A stretch of DNA of 22,908 nucleotides from Streptococcus sp. A12 (GCF_905372335.1 NZ_CAJPOU010000025.1:1-22908); one strand, 5' to 3'. Positions 13,546 to 21,993 are shown, counted from the first letter of the stretch. The notes: generated by a model from the letters alone, not told the origin. Program-made: numbers and translations.

Positions 13546-14282
13546 TTCCAAAAAGAAAAATTGTCTATATCGTGACCTCCGTCTTTTTCTCAAGTCTCTT
13601 ATTCATCAATGCAACCTCTGTAAATTTCCAGAATAACAGTAGTGCCCGTCAAGTGAGTTCTGAAACCTACACCAATACTCTTACCAATATTCCGATTGAC
13701 GTAAAGTACAACGAAAGTAAATATTTTGTTAGTGGGATTAGTTCAGAAGTGACAGTCTTTCTGAAAGGATCTAATCGTGTTGCCTTAGCATCAGAGATGC
13801 AGGCTAGTACTCGTAAATTTAAAGTGGTTGCTGATTTAAGTGATCTGAAAGAAGGCCAGCATGAAATCACATTAAATATTGAAGGCTTACCTTCTGGTTT
13901 AACAGCAACCATCGAGCCTCAGAGGGTAACTGCAAAAATTGGTAAGAAGATGACGAAAAAGTTTGATGTTTCCGTCACTATACCTGATAAACAGATTGCT
14001 CCAGGGTGGAATCTCTCGCATGTTACATTCTCTGAAGATGAAGTTTCTGTCACTAGCGACCAGGATACTTTAGCCAAAATTGATCATGTGGAAGCCATTT
14101 TCCCTGAAGGAGATCTTTTGAACAATACCTACACGGCAACCGTCTCCTTGAAGGCAGTCGATAGCGAGGGAAATGATTTACCAGTCATCATCTCTCCATC
14201 AGAACTATACATGAAGGTTGAGTTGAAACAGACAAGTTCTAGCTCGTCGTCATCCAGTTCCTCATCAAATAATAGCAATTAA
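13542..14282 (+). CDS. cdaR: CdaA regulator CdaR (YbbR-domain protein)
   Basis: CdaR is an extracytoplasmic, membrane-anchored protein that binds CdaA and modulates c-di-AMP synthesis. This 246-residue copy has one N-terminal helix (about residues 7-24) followed by YbbR-type beta domains. A C-terminal tail has eleven consecutive serines and then NNSN. The serine run uses TCG, TCA, TCC, TCT, AGC and AGT codons, so it is not a simple DNA repeat. It may be a flexible wall-spanning end. The ATG overlaps the cdaA stop. Confidence 0.9.
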   Translation: MIPKRKIVYIVTSVFFSSLLFINATSVNFQNNSSARQVSSETYTNTLTNIPIDVKYNESKYFVSGISSEVTVFLKGSNRVALASEMQASTRKFKVVADLSDLKEGQHEITLNIEGLPSGLTATIEPQRVTAKIGKKMTKKFDVSVTIPDKQIAPGWNLSHVTFSEDEVSVTSDQDTLAKIDHVEAIFPEGDLLNNTYTATVSLKAVDSEGNDLPVIISPSELYMKVELKQTSSSSSSSSSSSNNSN

Positions 14283-14309
14283 TAAAGATTCATCGAAAGG
14301 ATTATCATA

Positions 14310-15665
14310 ATGGGTAAATATTTTGGAACGGACGGAGTCCGTGGAGAAGCAAACGTCGAATTGACGCCAGAGTTGGCCTTTAAGCTGGGTCGATATGGAG
14401 GGTATGTCCTCAGTCAACATGAAAAAGAAACCCCACTTGTTTTCGTAGGACGAGACACTCGTATTTCTGGTGAAATGTTGGAGAGCGCTCTTGTTGCAGG
14501 TCTCTTATCTGTAGGGATTAAAGTATATAAATTAGGTGTGATTGCGACACCGGGTGTAGCTTATTTGGTTCGTTCTGAAGGAGCAAGTGCTGGGGTCATG
14601 ATTTCTGCCAGCCACAATCCAGCTCTAGACAACGGGATTAAATTCTTCGGGAATGATGGCTATAAACTGGATGATGACCGTGAATTAGAGATTGAAGCCT
14701 TATTGGATGCGGAGGCGGATACTCTTCCTCGTCCTAGTGCAGAAGGTCTTGGCACTGTGATGGATTATCCAGAAGGACTTCGTAAGTATCAAGAATACTT
14801 AGTTTCAACTGGAATCCAGCTTGAAGGAATGCACGTGGCTCTAGATGCTGCGAATGGTTCTGCATCTACAAGCGCCCGTCAAGTCTTTGCTGACCTAGGA
14901 GCACGTTTGACAGTTATTGGAGAAAGCCCAAATGGTCTCAATATCAATGACCAAGTGGGTTCGACCCATCCTGAGGCTTTGCAGGAGGCTGTCCGAGAAT
15001 CTGGTGCGGCTATTGGTTTGGCTTTTGATGGTGATAGTGACCGTTTGATTGCAGTTGATGAAAATGGGGACTTAGTTGATGGTGATAAAATCATGTACAT
15101 CATTGGGACCTACCTTTCTGAGAAGGGCCTCTTAAAAGATAACACCATCGTAACGACAGTTATGTCCAATCTTGGCTTCCATAAGGCTTTGGATGCCAAG
15201 GGTATTAACAAGGTTGTGACTGCTGTCGGAGACCGCTATGTAGTTGAAGAGATGCGGAAGTCTGGTTACAATCTAGGTGGTGAACAGTCTGGTCACGTGA
15301 TTGTCATGGACTACAATACCACTGGAGATGGTCAGATGAGTGCCGTTCAATTGACCAAGATTATGCAAGAAACTGGTCGTACATTATCAGACCTTGCATC
15401 AGAAGTTACCATCTATCCTCAAAAATTGGTCAATATTCGTGTTGAAAACAGCATGAAAGACAAGGCTATGGAAGTGCCTGCTATTCGTGCGATTATTGAA
15501 AAGATGGAAGCTGAAATGGCTGGAAATGGTCGCATCTTAGTGCGTCCAAGTGGTACCGAACCTCTTCTTCGTGTCATGGCAGAAGCTCCGACTGATGAAG
15601 AAGTGGATTACTATGTGGATACAATTGCTGCTGTAGTCAAAGATGAAATTGGTCTTGAAGTTTAA
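14310..15665 (+). CDS. glmM: Phosphoglucosamine mutase GlmM
   Basis: GlmM converts glucosamine-6-phosphate to glucosamine-1-phosphate for UDP-GlcNAc synthesis, which feeds MurA. The 451 residues show all four parts of the alpha-D-phosphohexomutase fold. The phosphoserine loop ISASHNP has catalytic Ser101, the metal loop is DGDSDR (240-245), the sugar-binding loop is GGEQSGH, and the C-terminal phosphate loop is RPSGTEP. AAAGGA lies about ten bases before the ATG. It is 27 bases after cdaR in the same operon. In other Firmicutes GlmM binds and restrains CdaA, which explains the conserved linkage. Confidence 0.97.
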   Translation: MGKYFGTDGVRGEANVELTPELAFKLGRYGGYVLSQHEKETPLVFVGRDTRISGEMLESALVAGLLSVGIKVYKLGVIATPGVAYLVRSEGASAGVMISASHNPALDNGIKFFGNDGYKLDDDRELEIEALLDAEADTLPRPSAEGLGTVMDYPEGLRKYQEYLVSTGIQLEGMHVALDAANGSASTSARQVFADLGARLTVIGESPNGLNINDQVGSTHPEALQEAVRESGAAIGLAFDGDSDRLIAVDENGDLVDGDKIMYIIGTYLSEKGLLKDNTIVTTVMSNLGFHKALDAKGINKVVTAVGDRYVVEEMRKSGYNLGGEQSGHVIVMDYNTTGDGQMSAVQLTKIMQETGRTLSDLASEVTIYPQKLVNIRVENSMKDKAMEVPAIRAIIEKMEAEMAGNGRILVRPSGTEPLLRVMAEAPTDEEVDYYVDTIAAVVKDEIGLEV

Positions 15666-15835
15666 ACAATAAAAATAGAGTTTAAAAGGTTGGCTGAAAA
15701 AATACGTTGAGTGATGAGGCACATAGCCCTCATGACAACAGTTCTCTTTTCAATTACTTTTGTTCAAGTCATTTAAGCAGGAAACACCCTGATCTTGGCT
15801 TATCCTAAAGAAATAACTTTAATATCATCGTTTTT

Positions 15836-15863
15836 AAAAGGCTGTAATTTTCCAGTCTTTTTT
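15836..15863 (+). terminator. Terminator downstream of glmM
   Basis: AAAAGGCTG (15836-15844) pairs with CAGTCTTTT (15853-15861) with one wobble and an 8-base loop, and a T run extends to 15863. It lies about 170 bases past the glmM stop, so it could instead end a small RNA. Confidence 0.6.
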
Positions 15864-15951
15864 GTTAGTTAGATGAAAAGGGATTTGAACAAGTGTGGAT
15901 GTTGAAAAAGTTATTTCATCCAATAGTCCTCTTTCGTCTAGAGGTGGATGT

Positions 15952-15980
15952 TTGAAAAATGCCCTTATTCGTGGTAAAAT
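15952..15980 (+). promoter_or_regulatory. Strong sigma-A promoter for the DUF4044-obg unit
   Basis: TTGAAA (15952-15957) is separated by 17 bases from TAAAAT (15975-15980). The -10 is also extended by TG-G at 15972-15974. The predicted start is near 15987. Confidence 0.75.
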
Positions 15981-16016
15981 AGGGCTAATGAATTTATTGT
16001 AATTGAGGTAAAAAAC

Positions 16017-16148
16017 GTGGCTTTTGGAGACAACGGAAAACGCAAAAAAACTTTCTTTGAAAAATTGACCATGGTGGTCATTGTAATTATGTTGATTGTA
16101 ACGGTTGGAGCAATCTTTGCTGCAGCTTTGGGTGCACTATCCTACTAA
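16017..16148 (+). CDS. DUF4044 family 43-residue membrane peptide
   Basis: A short gene starting with GTG at 16017, with GAGG eight bases upstream, and ending with TAA at 16146-16148. The product begins MAFGDNGKRKKTFFEKLT, a basic head, followed by one membrane helix (about residues 18-40) and a short AALGALSY end. This is the pattern of DUF4044 proteins, which are widespread in streptococci and of unknown function. It has a strong promoter and lies 45 bases upstream of obg, so the two probably share a transcript. Confidence 0.75.
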   Translation: MAFGDNGKRKKTFFEKLTMVVIVIMLIVTVGAIFAAALGALSY

Positions 16149-16193
16149 GGGACTACCAAGCAACACTTGGTTATAAAAGGAAAACGATAAACT

Positions 16194-17507
16194 ATGAGTA
16201 TGTTTTTAGATACAGCCAAGATTAAGGTCAAGGCTGGAAATGGCGGCGATGGTATGGTGGCCTTTCGCCGTGAAAAGTATGTTCCCAATGGTGGCCCTTG
16301 GGGTGGTGATGGTGGACGCGGAGGCAATGTGATCTTCGTTGTAGACGAAGGCTTGCGCACGCTGATGGACTTCCGCTATAACCGGCATTTCAAAGCCCAA
16401 AATGGGGAAAAAGGAATGACCAAAGGGATGCATGGACGGGGAGCAGAAGATCTCTATGTACGAGTTCCCCAAGGAACGACAGTCCGAGATGCTGAGACAG
16501 GCAAGGTCATTACCGACTTGGTTGAAAATGGGCAAGAGTACATTGTTGCCCATGGTGGACGTGGAGGACGCGGAAATATCCGTTTTGCCACTCCTAAAAA
16601 TCCAGCACCTGAGATTTCAGAAAATGGGGAACCGGGTCAGGAACGCGAACTCGAATTAGAACTCAAAGTCTTGGCAGATGTTGGTTTGGTAGGCTTCCCA
16701 TCAGTCGGGAAATCAACTCTTCTCAGTGTCATTACTTCTGCCAAACCAAAAATTGGAGCCTATCATTTTACAACCATCGTTCCAAACTTGGGTATGGTTC
16801 GGACACCGTCAGGTGAATCCTTTGCAGTAGCAGACCTTCCTGGATTGATTGAAGGGGCTAGCCAAGGGGTCGGACTGGGAACTCAGTTCCTTCGTCACAT
16901 CGAGCGCACCCGTGTCATCTTGCATGTCATCGATATGTCAGCCAGTGAAGGACGCGATCCTTATGAAGATTATGTTCAAATTAACAAAGAGCTTGAAACT
17001 TATAATCTTCGCTTGATGGAGCGTCCTCAGATTATCGTGGCGAATAAGATGGATATGCCAGAGAGTCAGGAAAATTTGAAAGAGTTCAAGAAAAAATTGG
17101 CGGCCAATTACGACGAGTTTGATGACCTGCCACAGATCTTCCCAATCTCTAGTTTGGCGCATCAAGGTTTGGACAACTTGTTAGAAGCAACAGCAGACTT
17201 GTTAGACAAAACACCAGAATTCTTGCTCTATACGGAAGAAGATATGGCGCAAGAAGAAGTCTACTACGGCTTTGATGAGGACCAACCAGCCTTCGAGATC
17301 AATCGCGATGATGATGCTTCTTGGATCTTGTCAGGTGATAAGCTAGAGAAGCTCTTCAATATGACCAATTTTGATCGCGACGAGTCTGTCATGAAATTTG
17401 CGCGTCAATTGCGTGGAATGGGTGTCGATGAAGCCCTTCGTGCGCGTGGAGCCAAAGACGGAGATATCGTACGGATCGGTAAATTTGAATTTGAATTTGT
17501 TGACTAG
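16194..17507 (+). CDS. obg: GTPase Obg (CgtA), ribosome assembly
   Basis: Obg is an essential GTPase that binds the 50S subunit and links late ribosome assembly to guanine nucleotide levels and stress. The 437 residues hold the glycine-rich Obg fold (about 1-158, with many GG repeats), the G domain, and a C-terminal OCT domain as in Firmicutes. The G domain has G1 GFPSVGKS at 167-174, G3 DLPG at 214-217 and G4 NKMD at 284-287. AAAGGAAAA precedes the start. ATG 16194 is used; an ATG two codons on (16200) is also possible. Confidence 0.96.
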   Translation: MSMFLDTAKIKVKAGNGGDGMVAFRREKYVPNGGPWGGDGGRGGNVIFVVDEGLRTLMDFRYNRHFKAQNGEKGMTKGMHGRGAEDLYVRVPQGTTVRDAETGKVITDLVENGQEYIVAHGGRGGRGNIRFATPKNPAPEISENGEPGQERELELELKVLADVGLVGFPSVGKSTLLSVITSAKPKIGAYHFTTIVPNLGMVRTPSGESFAVADLPGLIEGASQGVGLGTQFLRHIERTRVILHVIDMSASEGRDPYEDYVQINKELETYNLRLMERPQIIVANKMDMPESQENLKEFKKKLAANYDEFDDLPQIFPISSLAHQGLDNLLEATADLLDKTPEFLLYTEEDMAQEEVYYGFDEDQPAFEINRDDDASWILSGDKLEKLFNMTNFDRDESVMKFARQLRGMGVDEALRARGAKDGDIVRIGKFEFEFVD

Positions 17508-17530
17508 TTAGATGTAAAGAGGAGAAGAAG

Positions 17531-17692
17531 ATGGGAGATAAACCTATATCCTTTCGTGATAAAGACGGAAATTTTGTCTCTGCTGCAGACGTTTGGAATG
17601 CAGAAAAATTGGAAGAACTCTTTAATAAGCTGAATCCCAACCGTAAGTTACGGTTAGAACGGGAAAAATTAGCAACATCCAGTGAAAATTAG
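17531..17692 (+). CDS. Uncharacterised 53-residue protein
   Basis: ATG at 17531 follows a good GAGGAG site, and the frame ends with TAG at 17690-17692. The product is soluble and charged: MGDKPISFRDKDGNFVSAAD, then WNAEKLEELFNKLNPNRKLR and a short tail. The middle looks like one amphipathic helix ending in a basic cluster. I do not recognise the family. It sits 23 bases after obg and 16 bases before ridA, so it is probably part of the same mRNA. It is too short for automatic ORF cut-offs but has all the signs of a real gene. Confidence 0.7.
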   Translation: MGDKPISFRDKDGNFVSAADVWNAEKLEELFNKLNPNRKLRLEREKLATSSEN

Positions 17693-17708
17693 GAATCAGG
17701 AGAAGAAA

Positions 17709-18086
17709 ATGGCAAAAACAATTCACACAGACAAAGCACCAGCAGCAATTGGACCTTATGTTCAAGGAAAAATTGTGGGCAATCTCTTATTTGCAAGTGG
17801 GCAAGTTCCTCTTTCACCAGAAACAGGTGAAATTGTTGGAGAAACCATCCAAGAACAAACCCAGCAAGTGTTGAAGAATATTGCTGCTATCCTTGAGGAA
17901 GCTGGAACGGACTTTGATCACGTGGTTAAAACAACCTGTTTCTTAAGTGATATGAATGATTTTGTCCCTTTTAACGAGGTCTACAAAACAGCATTTTCAA
18001 GTGAATTTCCAGCACGTTCTGCAGTAGAAGTGGCTCGCTTGCCACGCGACGTCAAAGTTGAAATTGAAGTCATTGCAGAAGTATAG
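17709..18086 (+). CDS. ridA: RidA family reactive imine/enamine deaminase
   Basis: RidA hydrolyses reactive imines and enamines, such as 2-aminoacrylate, released by PLP enzymes such as threonine dehydratase. It is a cytosolic trimer. The 125 residues match the family length. The conserved arginine is Arg103 in FPARSAVEVARLP, and the C-terminal VEIEVIAEV carries the catalytic Glu120. The start at ATG 17709 is set by AGGAG six bases upstream and gives the usual MAKTIHTDKAPAAIGPY. The longer frame back to 17682 overlaps the preceding gene and is unlikely. Confidence 0.92.
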   Translation: MAKTIHTDKAPAAIGPYVQGKIVGNLLFASGQVPLSPETGEIVGETIQEQTQQVLKNIAAILEEAGTDFDHVVKTTCFLSDMNDFVPFNEVYKTAFSSEFPARSAVEVARLPRDVKVEIEVIAEV

Positions 18087-18123
18087 TCTGAATAGAGGAA
18101 TGCATTCGGGAAATAAGAATGCT

Positions 18124-18177
18124 GGAGTGAGAGCCATCGACTGACCAACTGGAAAGATGATGGTCTCCTCCTTTTTT
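18124..18177 (+). terminator. Terminator between ridA and rapZ
   Basis: GGAG-GAGA-CCATC (within 18124-18138, with two single-base bulges) pairs with GATGGTCTCCTCC (18159-18171), followed by six Ts (18172-18177). A small GCATTC/GAATGC hairpin (18102-18122) lies just before it. It ends only 20 bases before the rapZ start codon. Confidence 0.75.
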
Positions 18178-18197
18178 GTAAGGAAAAGGTGATTAGG

Positions 18198-19094
18198 ATG
18201 ACAGATACAGAAAAAACAATTCAACTGGTCATTGTGACAGGAATGAGTGGTGCAGGAAAGACCGTAGCCATTCAATCCTTTGAAGATATGGGGTATTTCA
18301 CTATCGACAATATGCCACCAGCTCTCTTGCCGAAATTTATTGAGCTGATTCAACTGTCGATGGACAATAATAAGTTGGCTCTCGTTGTGGATATGCGGAG
18401 CCGGTCTTTCTTCGCAGAAATTCGTTCCATTTTGGACGAATTAGAGAACCACGAAGAAATTGATTTTAAAATTCTCTTTTTGGATGCGACCGATAGTGAA
18501 TTGGTTGCGCGCTATAAAGAGACTCGTCGGAGTCACCCACTGGCTGCGGATGGGCGTGTCTTGGATGGGATTACGTTGGAACGGGAACTTTTGGCTCCGC
18601 TAAAAAACATGAGCCAAAATGTCATTGATACGACGGAATTAACTCCTCGTAATCTTCGAAAAGTGATTGCTGAACAATTCTCCAGACAAGATAGTCAACC
18701 TGAGTTTCGGATTGAAGTCATGTCCTTTGGCTTTAAGTATGGTTTGCCTTTAGATGCGGACTTGGTCTTTGATGTTCGTTTCCTACCGAATCCTTATTAC
18801 AAACCAGAGTTACGAAATCAAACAGGCTTGGATGATGATGTCTTTAACTATGTCATGGACCATCAAGAATCAGAGGAGTTTTATCACCATCTCTACGATT
18901 TGATTGCTCCTATCTTGCCTGCATACAAGCGAGAAGGGAAATCTGTTTTGACGATTGCATTGGGCTGTACAGGTGGTCAACACCGTTCAGTAGCCTTTGC
19001 AGCTCGTCTTGGAAGGGATCTAGCGAAAGATTGGACGGTGAATATGAGTCATCGCGACAAAGACCGACGGAAAGAAACGGTGAATCGCTCATGA
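18198..19094 (+). CDS. rapZ: RNase adapter / nucleotide-binding protein RapZ (YvcJ)
   Basis: RapZ proteins bind nucleotides. In enterobacteria RapZ senses glucosamine-6-phosphate and directs RNA decay of GlmS regulators; in Bacillus YvcJ affects competence. The 298 residues have the P-loop GMSGAGKT (15-22) and the conserved C-terminal ALGCTGGQHRSVAFA. The start is ATG 18198, with AAAAGGTGA about seven bases upstream. A GTG at 18189 is open but lies in the ribosome-binding region. It is first of three genes overlapping by 4 bases at each junction. No clear promoter is visible between the terminator upstream and its start. Confidence 0.93.
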   Translation: MTDTEKTIQLVIVTGMSGAGKTVAIQSFEDMGYFTIDNMPPALLPKFIELIQLSMDNNKLALVVDMRSRSFFAEIRSILDELENHEEIDFKILFLDATDSELVARYKETRRSHPLAADGRVLDGITLERELLAPLKNMSQNVIDTTELTPRNLRKVIAEQFSRQDSQPEFRIEVMSFGFKYGLPLDADLVFDVRFLPNPYYKPELRNQTGLDDDVFNYVMDHQESEEFYHHLYDLIAPILPAYKREGKSVLTIALGCTGGQHRSVAFAARLGRDLAKDWTVNMSHRDKDRRKETVNRS

Positions 19095-20068
19095 GAAAAC
19101 CAAAAATGACCGTCATCGGAGGCGGCACAGGGATTTCCGTCATTTTGGACAGCCTTCGAAAAAAAGATGTTGAAATTACAGCCATCGTAACAGTAGCGGA
19201 TGATGGTGGTAGTTCTGGTGAACTTCGGAAAAATATTCATCAATTGACACCACCGGGCGACTTGCGAAATGTGCTAGTAGCAATGTCAGACATGCCTCGC
19301 TTTTATGAAAAAGTCTTTCAATATCGTTTTGCGGAAGACGATGGACCACTAGCTGGCCACCCTCTAGGGAATTTGATTATTGCAGGGATTTCTGAAATGC
19401 AGGGATCGACTTATAATGCCATGCAATTGCTGACTAAATTTTTCCATACGACAGGAAAAATCTATCCTTCTAGTGATACACCATTGACCCTTCATGCCGT
19501 CTTTATGGATGGGGCAGAGGTGGCTGGTGAGAGTGAAATCGCCCATCATGAGGGCATGATTGATTATGTCTATGTCACCAATACCTATAACGATGAGACG
19601 CCGAAAGCGAGTCGAAAAGTAGTAGATGCGATTTTAGAAAGTGATATGGTGATTTTAGGACCTGGTTCCCTCTTTACATCGATTCTTCCTAATCTAGTGA
19701 TCGAAGAAATTGGACAAGCCTTGCTTGAGACAAAAGCAGAGGTCGCTTATGTCTGCAACATCATGACTCAACGTGGGGAGACAGAACACTTTACCGATAG
19801 TGACCATGTATCCGTCCTTCATAAACACTTGAAGAAGCCCTTTATTGATACTGTTTTGGTCAATATTGAAAAAGTACCTCAAGAATATATGGATACGAAT
19901 CGCTTTGACGAATATTTGGTTCAAGTGGAACATGATTTCGCAGGTCTAAAATCTCAGGTACCCCGGGTCATTTCCTCTAATTTCCTTCGCTTGGAAAACG
20001 GCGGCGCCTTCCATGATGGAGGAGCTGTGGTAGATGAGTTGATGCAAATTGTACAGGTGATTAAATGA
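19091..20068 (+). CDS. yvcK: YvcK/CofD-like protein (gluconeogenesis factor)
   Basis: YvcK binds UDP-sugars such as UDP-GlcNAc and is needed for normal cell-wall synthesis and growth on gluconeogenic carbon in Bacillus; in some species it is a kinase target. The 325-residue copy begins MRKPKMTVIGGGTGISVILD, the CofD-like nucleotide-binding loop, and has DDGGSSGELR and LGPGSLFTSILPN, all typical of the family. The start is ATG 19091, overlapping the rapZ stop by 4 bases (ATGA). The longer frame from 19031 lies inside rapZ. Confidence 0.94.
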   Translation: MRKPKMTVIGGGTGISVILDSLRKKDVEITAIVTVADDGGSSGELRKNIHQLTPPGDLRNVLVAMSDMPRFYEKVFQYRFAEDDGPLAGHPLGNLIIAGISEMQGSTYNAMQLLTKFFHTTGKIYPSSDTPLTLHAVFMDGAEVAGESEIAHHEGMIDYVYVTNTYNDETPKASRKVVDAILESDMVILGPGSLFTSILPNLVIEEIGQALLETKAEVAYVCNIMTQRGETEHFTDSDHVSVLHKHLKKPFIDTVLVNIEKVPQEYMDTNRFDEYLVQVEHDFAGLKSQVPRVISSNFLRLENGGAFHDGGAVVDELMQIVQVIK

Positions 20069-20985
20069 GTTTTACCATTAAAGTAAAAGAAGAGCTCTTG
20101 ACCCTTCACCGCTTTGAGAAAAGTGAGTTATCTGCTCTGATTAAGATGTCAGGTAGTTTGGGTCTAAGTATGGGGGGCTTAAGTTTGTCTTTGACCACAG
20201 AGAATGCTAAGATTGCCCGCCATATCTACGAATTGATTGTAGAATTTTATCAGGTCAAATCGGACATTCGTCACCACCAAAAAACCAATTTAAAAAAGAA
20301 TCGCGTCTATACTGTTTCTATCGATGAAAAAGTCGAAGAGATTCTTGCAGACCTGCACTTAGCAGATTCTTTCTTTGGTATTGAGACGGGGATTGATCCA
20401 AGAATTTTAGAAGAAGATGAAGCGAGTCGAGCTTATCTGAGAGGCGCTTTCTTAGCAAGTGGGACCATCAAGGATCCGGAGTCTGGTCGCTATCAATTAG
20501 AGATTAGCTCTGTTTATTCCGACCATGCCCAGGACTTGGCCAACCTCATGCAACACTTTTTGTTAGATGCCAAGACCATCGAACGCAAAAAAGGAGTCGT
20601 CACCTATTTGCAGAGGGCGGAGGATATTATTGATTTTCTCATCTTGGTAGAAGCCAAGCAGGCTTTGGAAGAATTTGAATCTGTCAAGGTCATGCGAGAA
20701 GCGCGCAATGATCTCAATCGAGCCAATAATGCTGAAATGGCCAATATTGCGCGGACGGTCACAGCTAGTATGAAGACCATTAACAATATCGTCAAAATCA
20801 TGGATACCATCGGATTAGGTGGTCTTCCTGTCGAGCTTCAGGAAGTTGCCTATGTTCGAATCCAGAATCCCGACTATTCTATCCAGCAAATTGCGGATGC
20901 CTTGAAAACTCCCTTAACCAAAAGTGGCGTCAATCATCGCTTGCGAAAAATCAATAAGATAGCAGACGAGCTAGATGAACTATAA
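20065..20985 (+). CDS. whiA: WhiA DNA-binding protein
   Basis: WhiA is a conserved DNA-binding protein that controls sporulation in Streptomyces and influences cell division and chromosome segregation in Bacillus. The 306 residues combine an N-terminal LAGLIDADG-homing-endonuclease-like fold, without nuclease function, with a C-terminal helix-turn-helix (YSIQQIADALKTPLTKSGVN, then HRLRKI). The ATG overlaps the yvcK stop by 4 bases, so the three proteins are translated together. A strong hairpin follows. Confidence 0.95.
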   Translation: MSFTIKVKEELLTLHRFEKSELSALIKMSGSLGLSMGGLSLSLTTENAKIARHIYELIVEFYQVKSDIRHHQKTNLKKNRVYTVSIDEKVEEILADLHLADSFFGIETGIDPRILEEDEASRAYLRGAFLASGTIKDPESGRYQLEISSVYSDHAQDLANLMQHFLLDAKTIERKKGVVTYLQRAEDIIDFLILVEAKQALEEFESVKVMREARNDLNRANNAEMANIARTVTASMKTINNIVKIMDTIGLGGLPVELQEVAYVRIQNPDYSIQQIADALKTPLTKSGVNHRLRKINKIADELDEL

Positions 20986-20986
20986 G

Positions 20987-21024
20987 AAAAAAACCTTTGA
21001 ATCAGTTGATTCAAAGGTTTCTTC
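20987..21024. terminator. Bidirectional terminator between whiA and the ferredoxin-NADP reductase gene
   Basis: AAACCTTTGAATCA (20991-21004) and TGATTCAAAGGTTT (21007-21020) are perfect inverted copies. Seven As on the left give a U run for the minus-strand transcript, and CTTCTT on the right serves whiA less well. Confidence 0.88.
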
Positions 21025-21993
21025 TTACAAACTAGTCGAATGGACTGGTTGAACTTTCTTATTTGGATAAATGTAGTTTATCGCATTATTTACCGCAGTC
21101 GGAGCCTCGCCCAGACCAGTAGCAATCAAATCGATTTTTCCTTCATAGAAGCAACAGTCGCCACAAGCGTAGATGCCTTCTCGACTGGTCTCTTGTTTGC
21201 GGTTCACGAGGATCTTATGGCGTTGGAGGTCCAAGCCCCATTCTTTCAATTTCCCAACGGATGATTTAAAGCCATAGTTGACAAAGAGTTCATCGATGGG
21301 GAGTAATTGGGTTTCATCTGATTTAACCTTGCTAATTTCCAGATGGCTAGCACTGCCATTTTCTCCGATTAAACGGCTAGGAACATAAGGAGTTTGAATA
21401 GAGACGGACGAAGCCTTCAATTCTTCAACACTGTGTTCGAGAGCGCGGAAATTATCACGACGATGGACCAGAGTTGTCGGTGCGATTTTTTCAAAGGTTA
21501 GAGCCCAATCGACTGCTGAATCTCCTCCTCCTAGAATAGCAACTTGTTTGCCGGCATATTGTTGGATATTTGAAACATGGTAGTGAACGTTCTCAAATTC
21601 CTCAGCCCCATCCACTTCTAAAGGACGAGGTTTAAAGGCACCACCACCCATCGCAATAATGACAGCACGACTGAAATGCTGGTCTTTATTGGTTTCAATC
21701 AGGAAGTGATCCTCGTTTTTAAGAATGTCCAAAACGGTTTCGTTCAGACAAATGTCAGTCTCGAATGTTTCTAATTGATCGATCAATCGTTGGGACAATT
21801 CTTCTCCGGTTAAGTTCGTAAAACCAGGGACATCCAGGATTCGTTTTTCAGGATAGAGAATAGCGGGTTGACCACCTAGTTGAGGAAGGGAATCAATCAA
21901 TTTCACTTTTACTTGACGCATATGGCCATAAAAGGCCGCAAAGAGTCCAACAGGGCCACCACCAATAATGGTAATGTCATAGATTTCAGGCAT
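21025..21993 (-). CDS. Ferredoxin/flavodoxin-NADP reductase, thioredoxin-reductase-like (YumC type)
   Basis: A 322-residue FAD enzyme that passes electrons between NADPH and ferredoxin or flavodoxin. It has the FAD loop GGGPVGLFAAFYG near residues 11-23, the NADPH loop ILGGGDSAVDWA near the middle, and GIYACGDC towards the end. The CxxC pair that defines thioredoxin reductase is absent: the place reads NVHYHVSNIQQY. The YumC-type ferredoxin reductase is therefore preferred over TrxB. AAAGGAG lies six bases before the ATG. The gene is monocistronic, between its own promoter and the terminator. Confidence 0.9.
   Translation of the reverse strand: MPEIYDITIIGGGPVGLFAAFYGHMRQVKVKLIDSLPQLGGQPAILYPEKRILDVPGFTNLTGEELSQRLIDQLETFETDICLNETVLDILKNEDHFLIETNKDQHFSRAVIIAMGGGAFKPRPLEVDGAEEFENVHYHVSNIQQYAGKQVAILGGGDSAVDWALTFEKIAPTTLVHRRDNFRALEHSVEELKASSVSIQTPYVPSRLIGENGSASHLEISKVKSDETQLLPIDELFVNYGFKSSVGKLKEWGLDLQRHKILVNRKQETSREGIYACGDCCFYEGKIDLIATGLGEAPTAVNNAINYIYPNKKVQPVHSTSL

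Larger units (their letters stand above)
15666..16016. other. 351-base stretch without a gene, containing several hairpins
   Basis: No ORF here is convincing on either strand. It holds a hairpin at 15706-15739 (stem ATGAGG with CCTCAT, plus an outer GTTG with CAAC). It also holds the terminator at 15836-15863, the direct repeats GTGGATGTTGAAAAAG (15895-15910) and GTGGATGTTTGAAAAAT (15944-15960) with an inverted CATCC between them, and a strong promoter at 15952-15980. A small RNA in 15690-15865 is possible, but no clear promoter for one is seen. Confidence 0.5.

Noticed and set aside
14235..14267. Serine run in CdaR as a slippage-prone phase-variable repeat
   Set aside because: The eleven serines use at least six different codons, so the DNA is not a simple repeat and slippage is unlikely.
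15764..15776. TTCAAG-TCA-TTTAAG, resembling a CiaR binding repeat for a csRNA
   Set aside because: The known CiaR repeat has TTTAAG twice with a 5-base spacer; here one half has a mismatch and the spacer is 3 bases, and no matching -10 follows.
21025..21993. Thioredoxin reductase TrxB as the call for the minus-strand flavoprotein
   Set aside because: The redox-active CxxC between the FAD and NADPH domains is missing, so ferredoxin-NADP reductase fits better.
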